From the NCBI RefSeq assembly GCF_023898315.1, contig NC_064617.1, forward strand, positions 719,155,202 through 719,219,201: a stretch of 64,000 bases of DNA. The letters are read 5' to 3'. This document shows positions 10,721 through 22,118 of this stretch, piece by piece. Origin of the DNA: Schistocerca nitens. Lineage: Eukaryota > Arthropoda > Insecta > Orthoptera > Acrididae. The notes under the pieces are model-generated. The model was not told the origin of the DNA. It saw only the letters and a program-made list of their open reading frames with translations, and searched no databases. Every line of letters starts with the position of its first letter. Positions within the stretch are counted from its first letter, which is position 1. The position numbers and the translations under genes were made by a program.

Positions 10721-13281
10721 GGGGAGTACGTATGGCGGAACCGGTCAAAAAGTGACGTTTTCGTATTATTATCTCTTATTAATATTTGATCTCTCCTGCA
10801 TAATTTGATGCATTATTTACCGAAAAATTCCAATTGGAAGTGTAGTTTTTATCATTTCAAAGTTAATAGTGCGTGTGTGAAATTATCCGGTCGTTCTGCA
10901 CTGACTTGCCTAAGTGTCTCTTGAACTATTGAATCTAGAAGGCTGTGGTTTTCAGCTATTTATTCCTTGAAATCATGTTAATGTTCATTTTAAGAGGTTG
11001 GATGCACTGTGTAAATAGAAATGGCGGTATAGCACATTCATTTTGTTTATTTACTTTGTGGTTGTCGTCTTTCAAAAGTTTTGACCTGAAAACATAGTGC
11101 TTTGGTGTGTTATACGCTCTTATACCTCTTTTCAACATGACGAAAAGAAAGGGTTGTTTTAAGAAGCGACGTTTCCATGGAAATCCGCATATCACAAAAT
11201 CTGAATCCAGTGCTGATACTGAAATAGATTTTTCACAGACCTGTGATAAGGACATGGCTACTAATGCTTCGAAGCGGAAACTTTAAGACCATGAGAATTT
11301 ATTTATTGGCAAAGATCAAAATAGTTTAGGTTATGTTCTTTTAGATTTGAGTGTGTTAGGACAAGTTTTGCAAGATGCTGTGTCATGTAAGGTCTGTGGT
11401 GGGCAAATTAGCATCTCTGAGGACTCATCTGAAAGGACTGGACTGGCTAACGTACCTGATATTCAGTGCGAACTTTGCAGGCTCTCGACATCATTTTGGA
11501 CTTCTGAAAAGTGTAAGAATGACTTGTTTGAGGCAATGTTAGATTCCTGTATGGAATGAGGTGCATTGGGAAAGGATTGACTGCAGCTGAAGTATGTGCA
11601 ACGCTGAACTTGCCAAACCCACCAACCACACCAAGTAAGTACACAGAAGTAATTGGTGAATGTGTCAAATCTGTTTCTGTTGTTGTTGCTTCTATGAAAG
11701 CTGCTGCTGAAGAAGCAGTAGAAATAAATAACACAACAGACTTACCTGTGGCAGTTGATGGCACATGGCAGAAGAAAGGTCACACATCAAAAAATGCAGT
11801 TGAAACTGTCACTAATGTTGACACAGGTAAAGATTTAGACATTGAAGTGCTAACTAAATACTGTCATCAGTGTAAATCAGTTGATGAAATAAGTGAAAGC
11901 CCTAAAACAAATTGTGCCAAGAATTATGAGGGAAATTGGGGGGTATGGAGGCTACTGCAGTTGTTTCTATGTCCAGACGTTCACAACAGGAGAAGAGAGG
12001 TGTGTGTTACACTTATTACTTTGGAGATGGTGGTTCAAAAGCTTACAAATCAGTAGCGGAAAGCCAACCTTATGGTAATAAGCAGATTGTTAAGATTGAA
12101 TGTGTGGACCACGTTCAAAAACGGATGGGAACACGTCTCCGAAAATTGAAGCAGACAAAAGGAAAAGAGAAGTTATCAGATGGAAAGACTCTAAATGGTA
12201 AAGGAAGACTTACAGACAAAAACATTGATGAACTCCAGCATCATTATGGAATGGCAATAAGAAACAATACAAATGACCGACAAGGGATGAAACGAGCAGT
12301 GTGGGTTACATTCTTCCACAAATCTTCCACTGATGATACACCTATACATGGTTTTTGTCCACCTGGTGCTGATTCATGGTACAATTATCGCAAAGTTCAG
12401 GCAGCAGGTAGTGAGGAACAATTTAGGCACAAAAATAGCATACCATCTGCAGTGATGGAAGCTATTAAACCAATATATAGAGAATTAGCTCATCCTGACC
12501 TTTCCAAATGTCTCCATAGTCTAACACAAAACCCGAATGAGTCAATAATGTCATTTGGACCCGCATACCAAAAAATGTCTTTGTAGGAAGAAAAACTCTA
12601 TGCTTGGGTGTTTGTGATGATATGATGTTTAATGATAATATAAAGGGAAGAATTGGGGTACTAGAGGAACTTTGTATCACTCCAGGTGCCAACACACTGC
12701 AAGCCTTTCAGCGAATGGATCGACTTAGGATCATGAAAGCCCAGCGTGCAGCAGAGGAAATGACTGAAGCAGCAAGAGGCAGGAAAAGAAGGAAGCTTCT
12801 AGGTTTGCAGGATAGTCAAGAACAGGATCCAGATAATGCTGATTATGGGCCTGGCTGTTTTTAGAAGCTGGCATGCCTCCATGTGTAAGTTAATATCAAA
12901 ATGTTTGAATGTGATTTGCCGGAAATGACATTTTTAAAATTATTTGACCCATTATCTCAGGAACTATTACAGATAAATATCTCTAATTTTACACTATGTT
13001 AACACTTAGTATACTACAGCTACTGAACCTCCCAAAACATCACTACCTCTGTTTTTTACTTACGGAAGAAAAAGTGGACTTTTAAAAGAAAATATTTAAC
13101 AACATTTAAAAAATCGTAACTAACTAATTATTTCTCTGTACATTTTGATTCTGGTTCAGTAATCAGAAAAGGAGTGATATTATACATCCCAAAATTTTTA
13201 TATCTCTGTCACAGGTTCTGTGATAACGGGTCATCAGTATAGCAAATTTAACACTGTGGGTATAGGACGTATGTACTCCTC
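10721..13281 (+). mobile_element. Kolobok-like DNA transposon with TTAA target duplication
   Basis: TTAA occurs at 10717-10720 and 13282-13285. Immediately inside are imperfect inverted termini: GGGGAGTACGTATGGC on the left and GAGGAGTACATACGTCC read inward from the right. The 2.56 kb body carries a decayed transposase of the family often annotated as 'Mutator-like transposase domain'. A TTAA target together with this protein points to Kolobok rather than piggyBac; the superfamily name is my inference. A related, shorter element lies at 33242-34701. Confidence 0.8.
11137..12864 (+). pseudogene. Kolobok-like transposase, frameshifted
   Basis: The ATG at 11137 opens MTKRKGCFKKRRF, a basic start typical of this family. 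Key segments follow in order: a C-x2-C zinc-like pair (KVCGG, then CELC) near 11390-11480; VAVDGTWQKKGHTSKNA near 11750; GDGGSKAY near 12025; ECVDHVQKRMGTRLRKLK near 12095; YYGMAIRNN-like at 12240; TFFHKSSTDD near 12310; and the terminal YGPGCF at 12847. One in-frame stop (11284-11286) and three frameshifts (about 11550, 11930 and 12585) break it. The protein would have cut and rejoined the TTAA-flanked element. The family is known in insects and cnidarians mostly from genome annotation, so catalytic residues are not assigned. Confidence 0.8.
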
Positions 13282-13285
13282 TTAA

Positions 13286-14096
13286 GCAAGGTGAGTCCTC
13301 TAAGTTCACAGCCAACATCATACAATTTCACTGGGAGTATAAGGCACTACCTTAACGACCCATCTATAGACGACAAACTATCTAAATAACAAGACATAGG
13401 AAGTTGTGTCGCGATAAGAAAAGTGGGTACGGAAAAATTAAAAGGTAAACGAGTGTCTAAGAGCACTATATTGTCAAAGTTGAAGCCCATAAAGAGAGTA
13501 TCATCATCTAACTCCAAGAACACCAAACCTCTTCTCTAGTAAGAACATCATGACATTCTCCCTATGCTATATGGGGAAGTAAGGACAACACTGACACGCT
13601 GATGAACCAACCGGGTCCTAATCATACTCGTAAGGTTTAGTCAAGACGTACCTAATTCCCACGAGTGAACAGGGGAATGTGTCAATTTGGGTCTAAACAT
13701 TCAGCTGGATAAAAGGTGGTAGCTGACAATAGCTAACACCATTGCCCATTATAAGGAAGCAGTAAAATGCATTGTTCACGTATAAAAGTAGAGTGTAAGA
13801 CACTAAGAAACCGCAAACATGGTTACTAATAAACATATGCTGCATACCAAGAGAGCAGATTGCTATAAAGTGAATAGAAAGAGTTGTAGGAAACAAGATC
13901 TACAAGTTCATATGTAGGTGACATTGTTTGTCTCAGCTGAACGATCAGTGTGTTATAGAAAGGTTGAAAAATTACATTCAAACTAAGATTATTAGGCAAC
14001 AAAATGTAGGAGAAGAAATGTATATTGTCAGAAACATAATGGTGAAACATATAAGAGCTTTAATAATGAGGAGGTACATAAATATTGCTGAGCAAA
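13286..14096. other. No recognisable feature
   Basis: Sequence between the TTAA element and the I-group fragment. Short frames only, with no repeat or RNA signature that I can identify. Confidence 0.4.
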
Positions 14097-14099
14097 AGT

Positions 14100-14480
14100 G
14101 ACACCTGTCCTCCCATGGTGTAAGGGAAGGAATGTTGCCAGGTTATACGAAGCAGCATTCAAGGATCCTTCAACCATTCGAAGAGACGGCTGTTTGAGAA
14201 CGGCCAGATTTTTGCAGCTTGATACGGTTCATGCGCTAAGCATCCGCCCTGATACCACCCACTCCGACCAGGGGCTCTCCTCATGGGCGCCACCCGGCCA
14301 CAGCAAGGGCCGTCTGGCACGGCGGCCATTGCTGGAAGTTCCGATGCTCCAAGAAGACAAACAACCACTCCTTGGCATACAGGGGGAGGATATAGCTCAG
14401 GTATCAGTAGTGTGATCCCTGTGTTGTCAGGGGGCTCAGCCATATGGGTATGTAGCAGCCCCATCAAACGGACTGGCTAC
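14100..14480 (-). mobile_element. Fragment of I-group non-LTR element (ORF1 5' part)
   Basis: 14236-14390 matches 21370-21510 closely (catccgccctgat...ccacccactccgaccagggg), and weaker similarity continues to 14100. In the larger copy this region lies at the 5' side of ORF1 on the minus strand. The fragment has no reverse transcriptase and its frame is not intact. Confidence 0.65.
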
Positions 14481-14760
14481 ACGTGCTGGTGACCGAGCAG
14501 GGTGGAAGGTGCCTGCAGTGGGGAAGGGAGAGGGGAAGGGGAAGGAAGAGGGGAGAGAAATCCACACCGTAGATGCTAGGGAGGGGAGTTGTTCCCCATA
14601 TGGCTCACACTAAAAACTGGAAATTCTGAAGTGGAGGTCAAACTTCAAGTGGTCACCTAAAAGCCAGGTCGACATAAATCAGAACACCGCGAGAGGGGAA
14701 GGAGGTGGCAATGGGGAAGGAGCTAGGATAGGGAGGGAGGGTACAGGGTGAAAGAAATTC
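14481..14760. repeat. Purine-rich tract
   Basis: Two G/A-rich blocks (about 14515-14560 and 14690-14750) of the type gggaagggagaggggaagg. This could be untranslated sequence of the adjoining I-group fragment or simple sequence. There is no coding evidence. Confidence 0.4.
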
Positions 14761-16080
14761 AGCCAGGCAATGAATAATGGGCCGCAATAGCTTGGGGCGC
14801 CGTGTGCGCCACGCATAAACTCACGAAATAACTGAGCCGCCTGAGGGGCTCTTTGGATTTTGTCAGATTCGGGAATGTTTCGTGGTAGCTATTAAAGTAC
14901 TTCGCTTGAAGTCCGTGATAAATTTCGAGCTTCAGTAAAACATGCAAACTGTGTTTTAAATCTGGCGTATTTTTATCGTTGCTTCTGCCACAGTGTTCTG
15001 ACCTGTTTTGTGTATCATGGGATATAAACACCACTTTCATTAATTTATTCGGCATAACTATCTCAATTGCCTCAAATATTACTTCTCTGAATTCAAGCCA
15101 CATCTTGCCTGCATTTACACTGTTATTTGGGAGATGTGGAGACTCTTCGGAGGCAAGCGCGTTTTATTTGGTTTTTTATACATAAATATTTTGAGTTTAC
15201 TTTTGGGGTACTTTATGCGGATTTGCGTGTTGCGGTGGTCAGTCTCGCTACAACGACTTTGTGCTCACTAATCGGACGTGTCCCAAACAACAGACACCAA
15301 ACATATAAAAATCTTTTTAAGCCGCGAACGTATTTCATTTAGTAGCTTCAGTCGGACTTGACTGAATGAGCCTTTTTTTCATTTAGAAGGCAGTAAATTT
15401 TGTGCACTCTGCTTCCTGACTTTTGAGCGGTTTCTCCAGGTTGAACCACGTTATTTGTCCCTTCAGAGCAGTACACCACGTTATTAACTTGGACTAAAAA
15501 GTAGAATATAATTTCTCTTAAAGCTATACGGATTTCTAACCGCTTACAGATAGTCCTGAAAATTTGCGACTGAACTTTTGAAAACTATGAAAATACTTTG
15601 AAGACTTAAAACGAGAAACGTAGGGTACATGCAATAGGTATCATGAAGGAGGTGAACTATTCATGCATCCGTTATGTATTGCAAGTGCCCACTTTTTTCA
15701 TTTAATATCTTACTAATACTTTCATAGCAATTAAAATTTCACGATCAAAAATTTTCAGAACTATCTGTTGGGTGAGGAATCAGTTAGGGGTAGTGGAGTA
15801 TTTTATTCTTCTTAATCCTACTTTAAAAACGTGGTAGATGATCAATTCATTTTTATTTAAATAATTTTCTGCTTTTTAGTCTTGTATGTTAAGTCCACTA
15901 ATGTAAGAATTTGAGAGCCTCCCAAGGAGACTCGCCAGCAATCTTTCTTCCCGCGATCTGTTCGCTACAGGAGCAGGGAAAGGGGGAAATAGCACTGGTG
16001 ACTAAGTACCTTCTGCCACATACAAAGCAAGAAAGTGAATTAATATATGTAGTACTGTCAAGTTCTGAGCTATACTTTAA
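14761..16080. other. No recognisable feature
   Basis: No coding frame or repeat could be recognised. It ends where the 3' terminus of the I-group element begins. Confidence 0.4.
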
Positions 16081-16509
16081 GGTACGTTGGTTGGTTTAAA
16101 GGCGAGACAAGGGACCAAACTACGAGGTCATCAGTCCCTTGTTCCTAATAACACAATGCCACAAGTGTGAGAATAAAACGGACGAAATATATAACAAAAC
16201 GGAAAGAAAAGAAAAGCCACAAGAACGCTCCACCCTAAAAGCACTATGGTGGAGGACACGGAGGGACAGAGGACATGTGCTAAAACCTACGTAGAAGTAT
16301 AAAACCCACTCTCACGGATAAAATGTGAAACTAAATCTGCTGTGGAGGCATTGTCGCCCAACACCGAAGGCAGGGTGCTGGGAAGTTAAAAGTCTGCCGC
16401 AAAGCGGCAAGAGGTGGACGACTATTATTTCGGAGCCACAGCGACACTGAGGTAGGTACTCGCGATGGGGTAGGTAACCATGCGTTAGCCACGTATGGCC
16501 AATGCGGAG

Positions 16510-19500
16510 TCAGCAGAGGACAACTGATTCCCTGCGCGAGGCCTCCTTAATGACACGCAGTTTGTTGTGCCTGTTGTTATGCCATTCCGTCTCCCAAAGC
16601 CGGAAAACCATGCGGTGTACGACAGAACGCAGGTCAGCTTCGGAGATGCTTATCTCCAGAAGCGGTTTCCACGTCGCCCGTTTGGCCAGCCTGTCGGCAA
16701 GTTCTTTGCCGGGGATTCCGACGTGTCCTGGGGTCCACACAAACACTACGGAACGGCAGGACTGTTCCACAGCATAGATAGACTCCTGAATGGACGCTAC
16801 TAGAGGGTGGCGAGGGTAGCACTGTTCCACAGTTGTAGGCTGCTCAGTGATTTAGTACACAGGAGAAATGACTCGCCAGGCCATGAGCGGATGTACTCAA
16901 TAGCACGAGATATGGCCGCCAGCTCTGCAGTGAAATCACCGCAGCAAACTGGCAAGGAGTGCTGCTCAATATCTCCTCCATGAACATATGCGAAGCCTAT
17001 GTGACCATCATCCATTGAGCCGTCGGTGTAAACCACTTCAGAGCCCCGGAACACGTCAAGAATCGAGAGGAAGTGACAGCGGAGAGTGGCCTGGTTAACG
17101 GAGTCCTTAGGGCCATGCAAAAGGCGCAGACGAAGCTGCGTCTGAGGCGTACACCATGGAGGCTTACGTGAACGGACTGCAAGTAGAGGTGGTAAAGGGA
17201 AGGACTCCAGTTCGGAGAGAAGGGACCGCACGCGAACTGCAATCATTAGCCCCGATCTGGACTGCCAATGCGGGAGATGGACTGCCGTGGGTGGGAAAAG
17301 GAGATGGTAATTCGGATGCTCATGGGGACTATGAATGTGTGCTGTGTAACTGGCGAGCAGTTGCGCATGTCTGATCTGCAGTGGAGGGACACCAGCCTCC
17401 ACCAGAACGCTGGTCACCGGACTCTTCCTAAAAGCTCCTGTCGCTAATCGAATCACATAGTGGTGCACATGGTCGAGGAAATGCAATGCTGAAGGTGCTG
17501 CCAAACCATAAACCACACTCCCATAGTCAATTCGGAATTGGACAAGGGCTCTGTAGAGCTGCAGCAGCGTGCAGCGATCTGCACCCCAATTGGTGTTGCT
17601 CAGGCAACGGAGGGCACTGAGGTGCTGCCAGCACTTCTGCTTAAGCTGAAGAAGATGAGGGAGCCAAGTCAATCGAGAGTCGAAAACCAGTCCTAGGAAT
17701 TGACACGACTCCACTAAAATGAGTGTATCGTCATTAACGCAAAGTGCAGGTTCCGGTTGAACAGTACGACGCCGAATGAAGTGCATGACACATGACTTTG
17801 CAGCTGAAAACTGGAAGCCGTGGGCTAGACCCCATGACCGCGCCTTGTGGATGGCTCCCTGGAGGCGCCGCTCAGCGACAACAGTGCTGGAGCAGCAGTA
17901 CAAAATGCAGAAGTCTGCATACAGAGAAGATGAGACGGAGGGCCTGACAGCTGCTGCTAGACTGTTAATGGCCACTAAAAATAGAGAGAGACTCAATACA
18001 GAGCACTGCAGGACTCCATTCTCCTGGATATGGATGGAACTATGGGAATCACCAACTTGGACACGAAAAGTACGAAGCGACAGGAAGTTTTGGATAAAAA
18101 TCGGGATTTGTCCCCAGAGGCCCCACTCATACAATGTGGCAAGGATATGATGTCGCCAAGTCGTATCGTATGCTTTACGTAAGTAAAAAACGACGGCAAT
18201 CAGTTTCTGCCGTCTAGAGAAGGCTGTTCGGATGGCAGGCTTGATGGACACAAGATTGTCAGTGGTAGAGCGACCCTGGTGGAAGCCGCCCTGACATGGA
18301 GCCAGCAAGCCACATGACCCCAGGGCCCAACCCAACCGCCGACATACCATACGTTCCAGCAGCTTACAAAGAACGTTGGTGAGGCTGATGGGTCGATAGC
18401 TATCCACATCAAGCGGGCATTTAATGGGTTTGACCACCGGAATGATGATGCTCTCCAGCCATTGCGATGGAAAGACGCCATCGCACCAGAGCCAGTTGAA
18501 GATGAGAAGATGTCGCTTGTAGTCAGATGAGAGATGTTTAATCATCTGGCTGTGGATGCAATCAGGCCCAGGAGTTGTGTCGGGGCAATGTGCAAGGGCA
18601 CTGAGGAGTTCACACTCTGTAAATGGGGAGTTATAAGATTCACTGCGGTGTGTAGTGAATGACAGGACGTTCCCTTCCAGCCGCCGTGTGAGTGTGCGAA
18701 AGACTGGGGGGGGATACTTCTCCGACGCTTGCGTCGGTACATAACTCGCCGTTTATGGTAACACCAGGGACAGCTGCTGGGGCCTGGTACCCAAAACGAC
18801 ATTTGATCCTTGCCCAGACTTGGGAAGGTGACACGTGGCAGCCAATGGTGGAGACTTATCTCTCCCAACGCTTCTGCTTCCATTGTCTGATAAGGTAGCG
18901 AACACGGGCACAGACCCGTTTAAAGGCTCTGAGGTGCTCCAGGGAAGGTTGCCGCTTATGCCACTGCAGAGCTCGCTGACGCTCCTTAATTGCTTCAGCG
19001 ACTTCCAACGAGCACTAATGGACTGCCTTACACCTCGGGCACCCTAAAGAGCGAGGGATCGCCTCTTCTGCCGCAGAAACAATTGTGCTGGTCACCTGCT
19101 TAACCATCACATCAGTGTTACCGTGTGGGGGAGATTCAGCGGTGACAGCGGATGTGAAAGTTCCCTAGTCCGGCTTGTTCAAAGCGCATCTGGGCAGGCG
19201 TCCATGTGCATGACACTGGGGCAGTGAGAGGAAGATGGGGATGTGGTCACTACCACACAGATCGTCATGTGCTCTTCAGTGGATAGATAGGAGAAGTCCT
19301 GGGCTGCAAATTGATAAATCAATGGCCGAGTGAACATGATGAGCCACATTGAAATGTGTGGTGGCCCCAGTATTTAATAGGCAGAGGTCGAATTGCGACA
19401 GTAAATTTTCGGCATCTCTGCCTCGGCCAGTAAACGTAGTACCACCCCACAAGGGCGTTATGGGCATTAAAATCTCTCAGAAGTAGGAAAGGTTTAGGGA

Positions 19501-19891
19501 GTTGATCAATCAGTGCAGCTAATACATTCAGCGGTACTGCAACATCCAGAGGAGGCTATACATTGCAGACAGTTATTTCCTGCGTCATCCTTATTCTGAC
19601 AGCCACAGCCTCAAGAGGGGTTTGAAGGGGCACATGCTCACTACAGACCGAGTTTAGGACAAACGCTAACTCCACCCAACACTTGATTGGGGTATAGTCG
19701 CAACGGTTCCTATAATATCCCTTATAGCTGTGGAGGGCAGGGGTCCACATTGCTTGGAACCAGGTTTCCTGGAGGGCAATGCAGATAGCATGCGTAAAGC
19801 TCAACAGTTGCTGTAGCTCAGCCAGGCAGTGGAAAAATCGCCGCAATTCCACTTGATGATGACATCGTGAGACTGGGAAGGCATGGAACAT
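16510..19891 (-). pseudogene. ORF2 remnant: endonuclease, reverse transcriptase, RNase H
   Basis: The endonuclease is split over 19556-19891 (ALQETWF matches the catalytic Glu motif) and 19276-19467. The reverse transcriptase fills 16800-18545: SYRPISLTNVLCKLLERM, GFHQGRSTTDNL, then VFYLRKAYDTTW where FDL is expected, GVLQCSVLS for GVPQGS, and YADFCILY where YADD is expected. Two catalytic aspartates are therefore lost. RNase H follows with YTDGSMDDG, ELAAI, a changed LCTKSLSSL (a DS pair is expected) and, in another frame at 16510-16830, VWTPGHVGIPGKELADRLA. Frames break near 19500, 18890, 18550 and 16820. In a live element this protein nicks the target and copies its RNA there. Confidence 0.85.
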
Positions 19892-20107
19892 TCAACGAGC
19901 CAGTTTACGCCTCAGAGTCACCTGCTGACACTGACTTTATTGCCTGAACATTCTATATCCATTATGTCTGAGGGTCTGGCGAGCTCTAGGTCCTCAGCGG
20001 ATGCCAAAATCTCCACCATATCCTCAGCTGCAGAGCTTGTAGGTAGTGGTGGTGTGGGTGCCATCGCAATTTCCTTGGTCTTAGGGGTTTTATTTTTTTG
20101 TTTTCTC

Positions 20108-21136
20108 TCACTGCTCCTTAGGTTTCCCTGGCTGGGAGGACTTCACTGGCTCAGTCTCTTGGACTGAGGATGAGTGTGAAGCCCTATGACACCCTGCTTT
20201 TGGGCTCTTCAGCCACTGGCGGGTGTCTTTCCCACTAGAAGAAACCTGGGAAGGGAGTGACCCGAGGGATCCCTTCCTAGCGAGAGAAGCCAAAGAAGAC
20301 TTATGCTTCTCCAGCTTAGAAGTGAGGACGGATGTCCTTGATGGTTGGGGGGGGGGGGTGTTGCTCCTGAAGCAGGCGGTACAGGAGCAACAGGGAGGGA
20401 AATGCCCCCACCATCAAGGGGCAGGTGTAGTCTTCCGGCTCTGAGAGGTGGCCTGGGTTAGCGGAGCTGATGGTGCCAGAACTGTTGTAGCGGCGGCGTA
20501 AGACGGTGTCATATGCATGGGATGCAAATGTTCATATTTTCTCTTAGCCTCAGTGTAGGTTAGTCAGTCCAGGGTCTTTTACTCCATGATTTTCCTTTCT
20601 TTCTGGAGAATCCTGCAGTCAGGCGAGCAAGGCCAATGGTGCTCTCCACAGATGACACAGGTGGGAGGTGTGGCACATGGAGTATTGGGATGTGCTGGGC
20701 GTCCGCAATCTCGGAATATGACGCTGGAAGTACAGCAGGAAGACATATGGCCGAACTTCCAGCACTTTAAGCACTGCATTGGGGGAAGCATAAAGGGCAT
20801 TACATCACATCGGTAGACCATCAATTTGACCTTATTCGGCAATGTATCACCCTCAAAGGCCAAGATGAAGGCACCAGTGGCAACCTGATTATCCTTTGGA
20901 CCCTGGTGGACACACTGGACGGAATGTACGCCTCGCTGCTCTAAATTGGGGCGCAGCTCATCGTCAGACTGCAGAAGATAGTCTTTGTGAAATATGATAC
21001 CCCAGACCATATTTAAGCTCTTATGGGGCATGATGGTTTCATAAACATCCCCGATCTTTTCACAAGCGAGTAACTCCTTTGACTGGACAGAGGATGCTGT
21101 CTTGATCAAGACTGACCAAAATCTCATTTTGGACAA
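20108..21136 (-). pseudogene. ORF1 (gag-like) with CCHC zinc knuckles
   Basis: The 20579-21136 part contains a CLKCWKFGHMSSCC knuckle and a second one read as CVICGEHHWPCSPDC, with a degenerate one between (FRDCGRPAHPNTPC). This triple knuckle layout is usual for ORF1 of I- and Jockey-group elements, where the protein coats the element RNA. A Ser/Lys-rich tail continues in another frame at 20108-20293 and is preceded by a G run near 20346 that likely shifts the frame. The true start is upstream of 21136, where the frame begins without ATG. Confidence 0.75.
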
Positions 21137-21510
21137 CCCTCCACCTGCCCGAACTTGTCCTCTAAATGCTCAACAAAAACTGAGGCTTCATCAAGAAAGA
21201 GTCCCCATCAGCTCTCTAACATACAAGGTACCGGGCCGAGTAAGATCCGCTGCCATCCTTACCGTGGCGTTCCTCCCATGGGGAGGGAAACGATTTGGGG
21301 TCGTACTTCTGTGCATTGAATTGAGCTCGTGATCGTTTGGAGACTGCTGAAATGGACTGCTTCATTTTGTGTCATCCGCCCTGATGCCACCCACTCCGAC
21401 CAGGGGCCCTCCCCATGGGCGCCACCAAGCTACAGCAAAAGCCACCTGGCAGGATGGCCATTGCCGGGAGTCCTAATGCCCCAGGCGGATGCCCCTTGGC
21501 ATACATGGGG

Positions 21511-21953
21511 AGACGAGGTACTGGCAGAAGTGAAGCTGTGAGTACCGGGCGTGAGTCGTGCTTCGGTAGCTCAGTTGGTAGAGCACTTGCCCGCGAAAGG
21601 CAAAGGTCCCGAGTTCGAGTCTCGGTCGGGCACAGTTTTAATCTGCCAGGAAGTTTCATATCAGCGCACACTCCGCTGCAGAGTGAAAATCTCATTCTGG
21701 AAACATCCCCCAGGCTGTGGCTGAGCCATGTCTCCGCAATATCCTTTCTTTCAGGAGTGCTAGTTCTGCAAGTTTCGCAGGAGAGCTTCTGTAAAGTTTG
21801 GAAGGTAGGAGACGAGGTACTGGCAGAAGTGAAGCTGTGAGTACCGGGCGTGAGTCGTGCTTCGGTAGCTCAGTTGGTAGAGCACTTGCCCGCGAAAGGC
21901 AAAGGTCCCGAGTTCGAGTCTCGGTCGGGCACACAGTTTTAATCTGCCAGGAA
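21511..21953 (+). repeat. Tandem tRNA-derived repeat, 299-bp period
   Basis: The unit starts AGACGAGGTACTGGCAGAAG at 21511 and again at 21810, exactly 299 bp later. The second unit is cut off at about 21953, after AATCTGCCAGGAAG. Each unit contains a tRNA-like head (21559-21633 and 21858-21932) with A-box TAGCTCAGTTGG, a perfect TTGCC/GGCAA anticodon stem with loop CGCGAAA, and a perfect CCGAG/CTCGG T-stem. The acceptor stem has a bulge and base 33 is G rather than T, so these are SINE-type tRNA derivatives, not working tRNA genes. Further pieces lie at 30332-30461 and 31023-31110. Confidence 0.8.
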
Positions 21954-22118
21954 GGTGTGTATTTTGTTCTAAAAATTACTTTTCTTCGAAGAGACGAAAT
22001 AACTGCAGATTTACCTCCAGAGTTCACCTCCAGTAATAGCTCCCAGAGTTGTTTGTTGCGTTATAGACGTAGTCACCAATTTCTTTCCTATTCTTGCACA
22101 GATCATCTTTGTGACTTC

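Larger units (their letters stand above)
16084..21510 (-). mobile_element. I-group non-LTR retrotransposon, nearly full length, defective
   Basis: On the minus strand ORF1 (gag with zinc knuckles) lies at 20108-21136 and ORF2 (endonuclease, reverse transcriptase, RNase H) at 16510-19891. RNase H at the C-terminus is the hallmark of the I/LOA group. The 3' end on the minus strand reads GGACTGATGACCTCGTAG and finishes in a short ACCAACCA-like tail at about 16084-16095. This ending is familiar from insect I-type elements. The 5' side stops at 21510, where a tandem tRNA-derived repeat starts. Many frameshifts and changed catalytic residues mean it cannot move itself. Confidence 0.8.

Noticed and set aside
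21559..21633. Functional tRNA-Ser(CGA) gene
   Set aside because: Base 33 is G, the acceptor stem has a bulge, the unit repeats in tandem and the same SINE body follows each copy.
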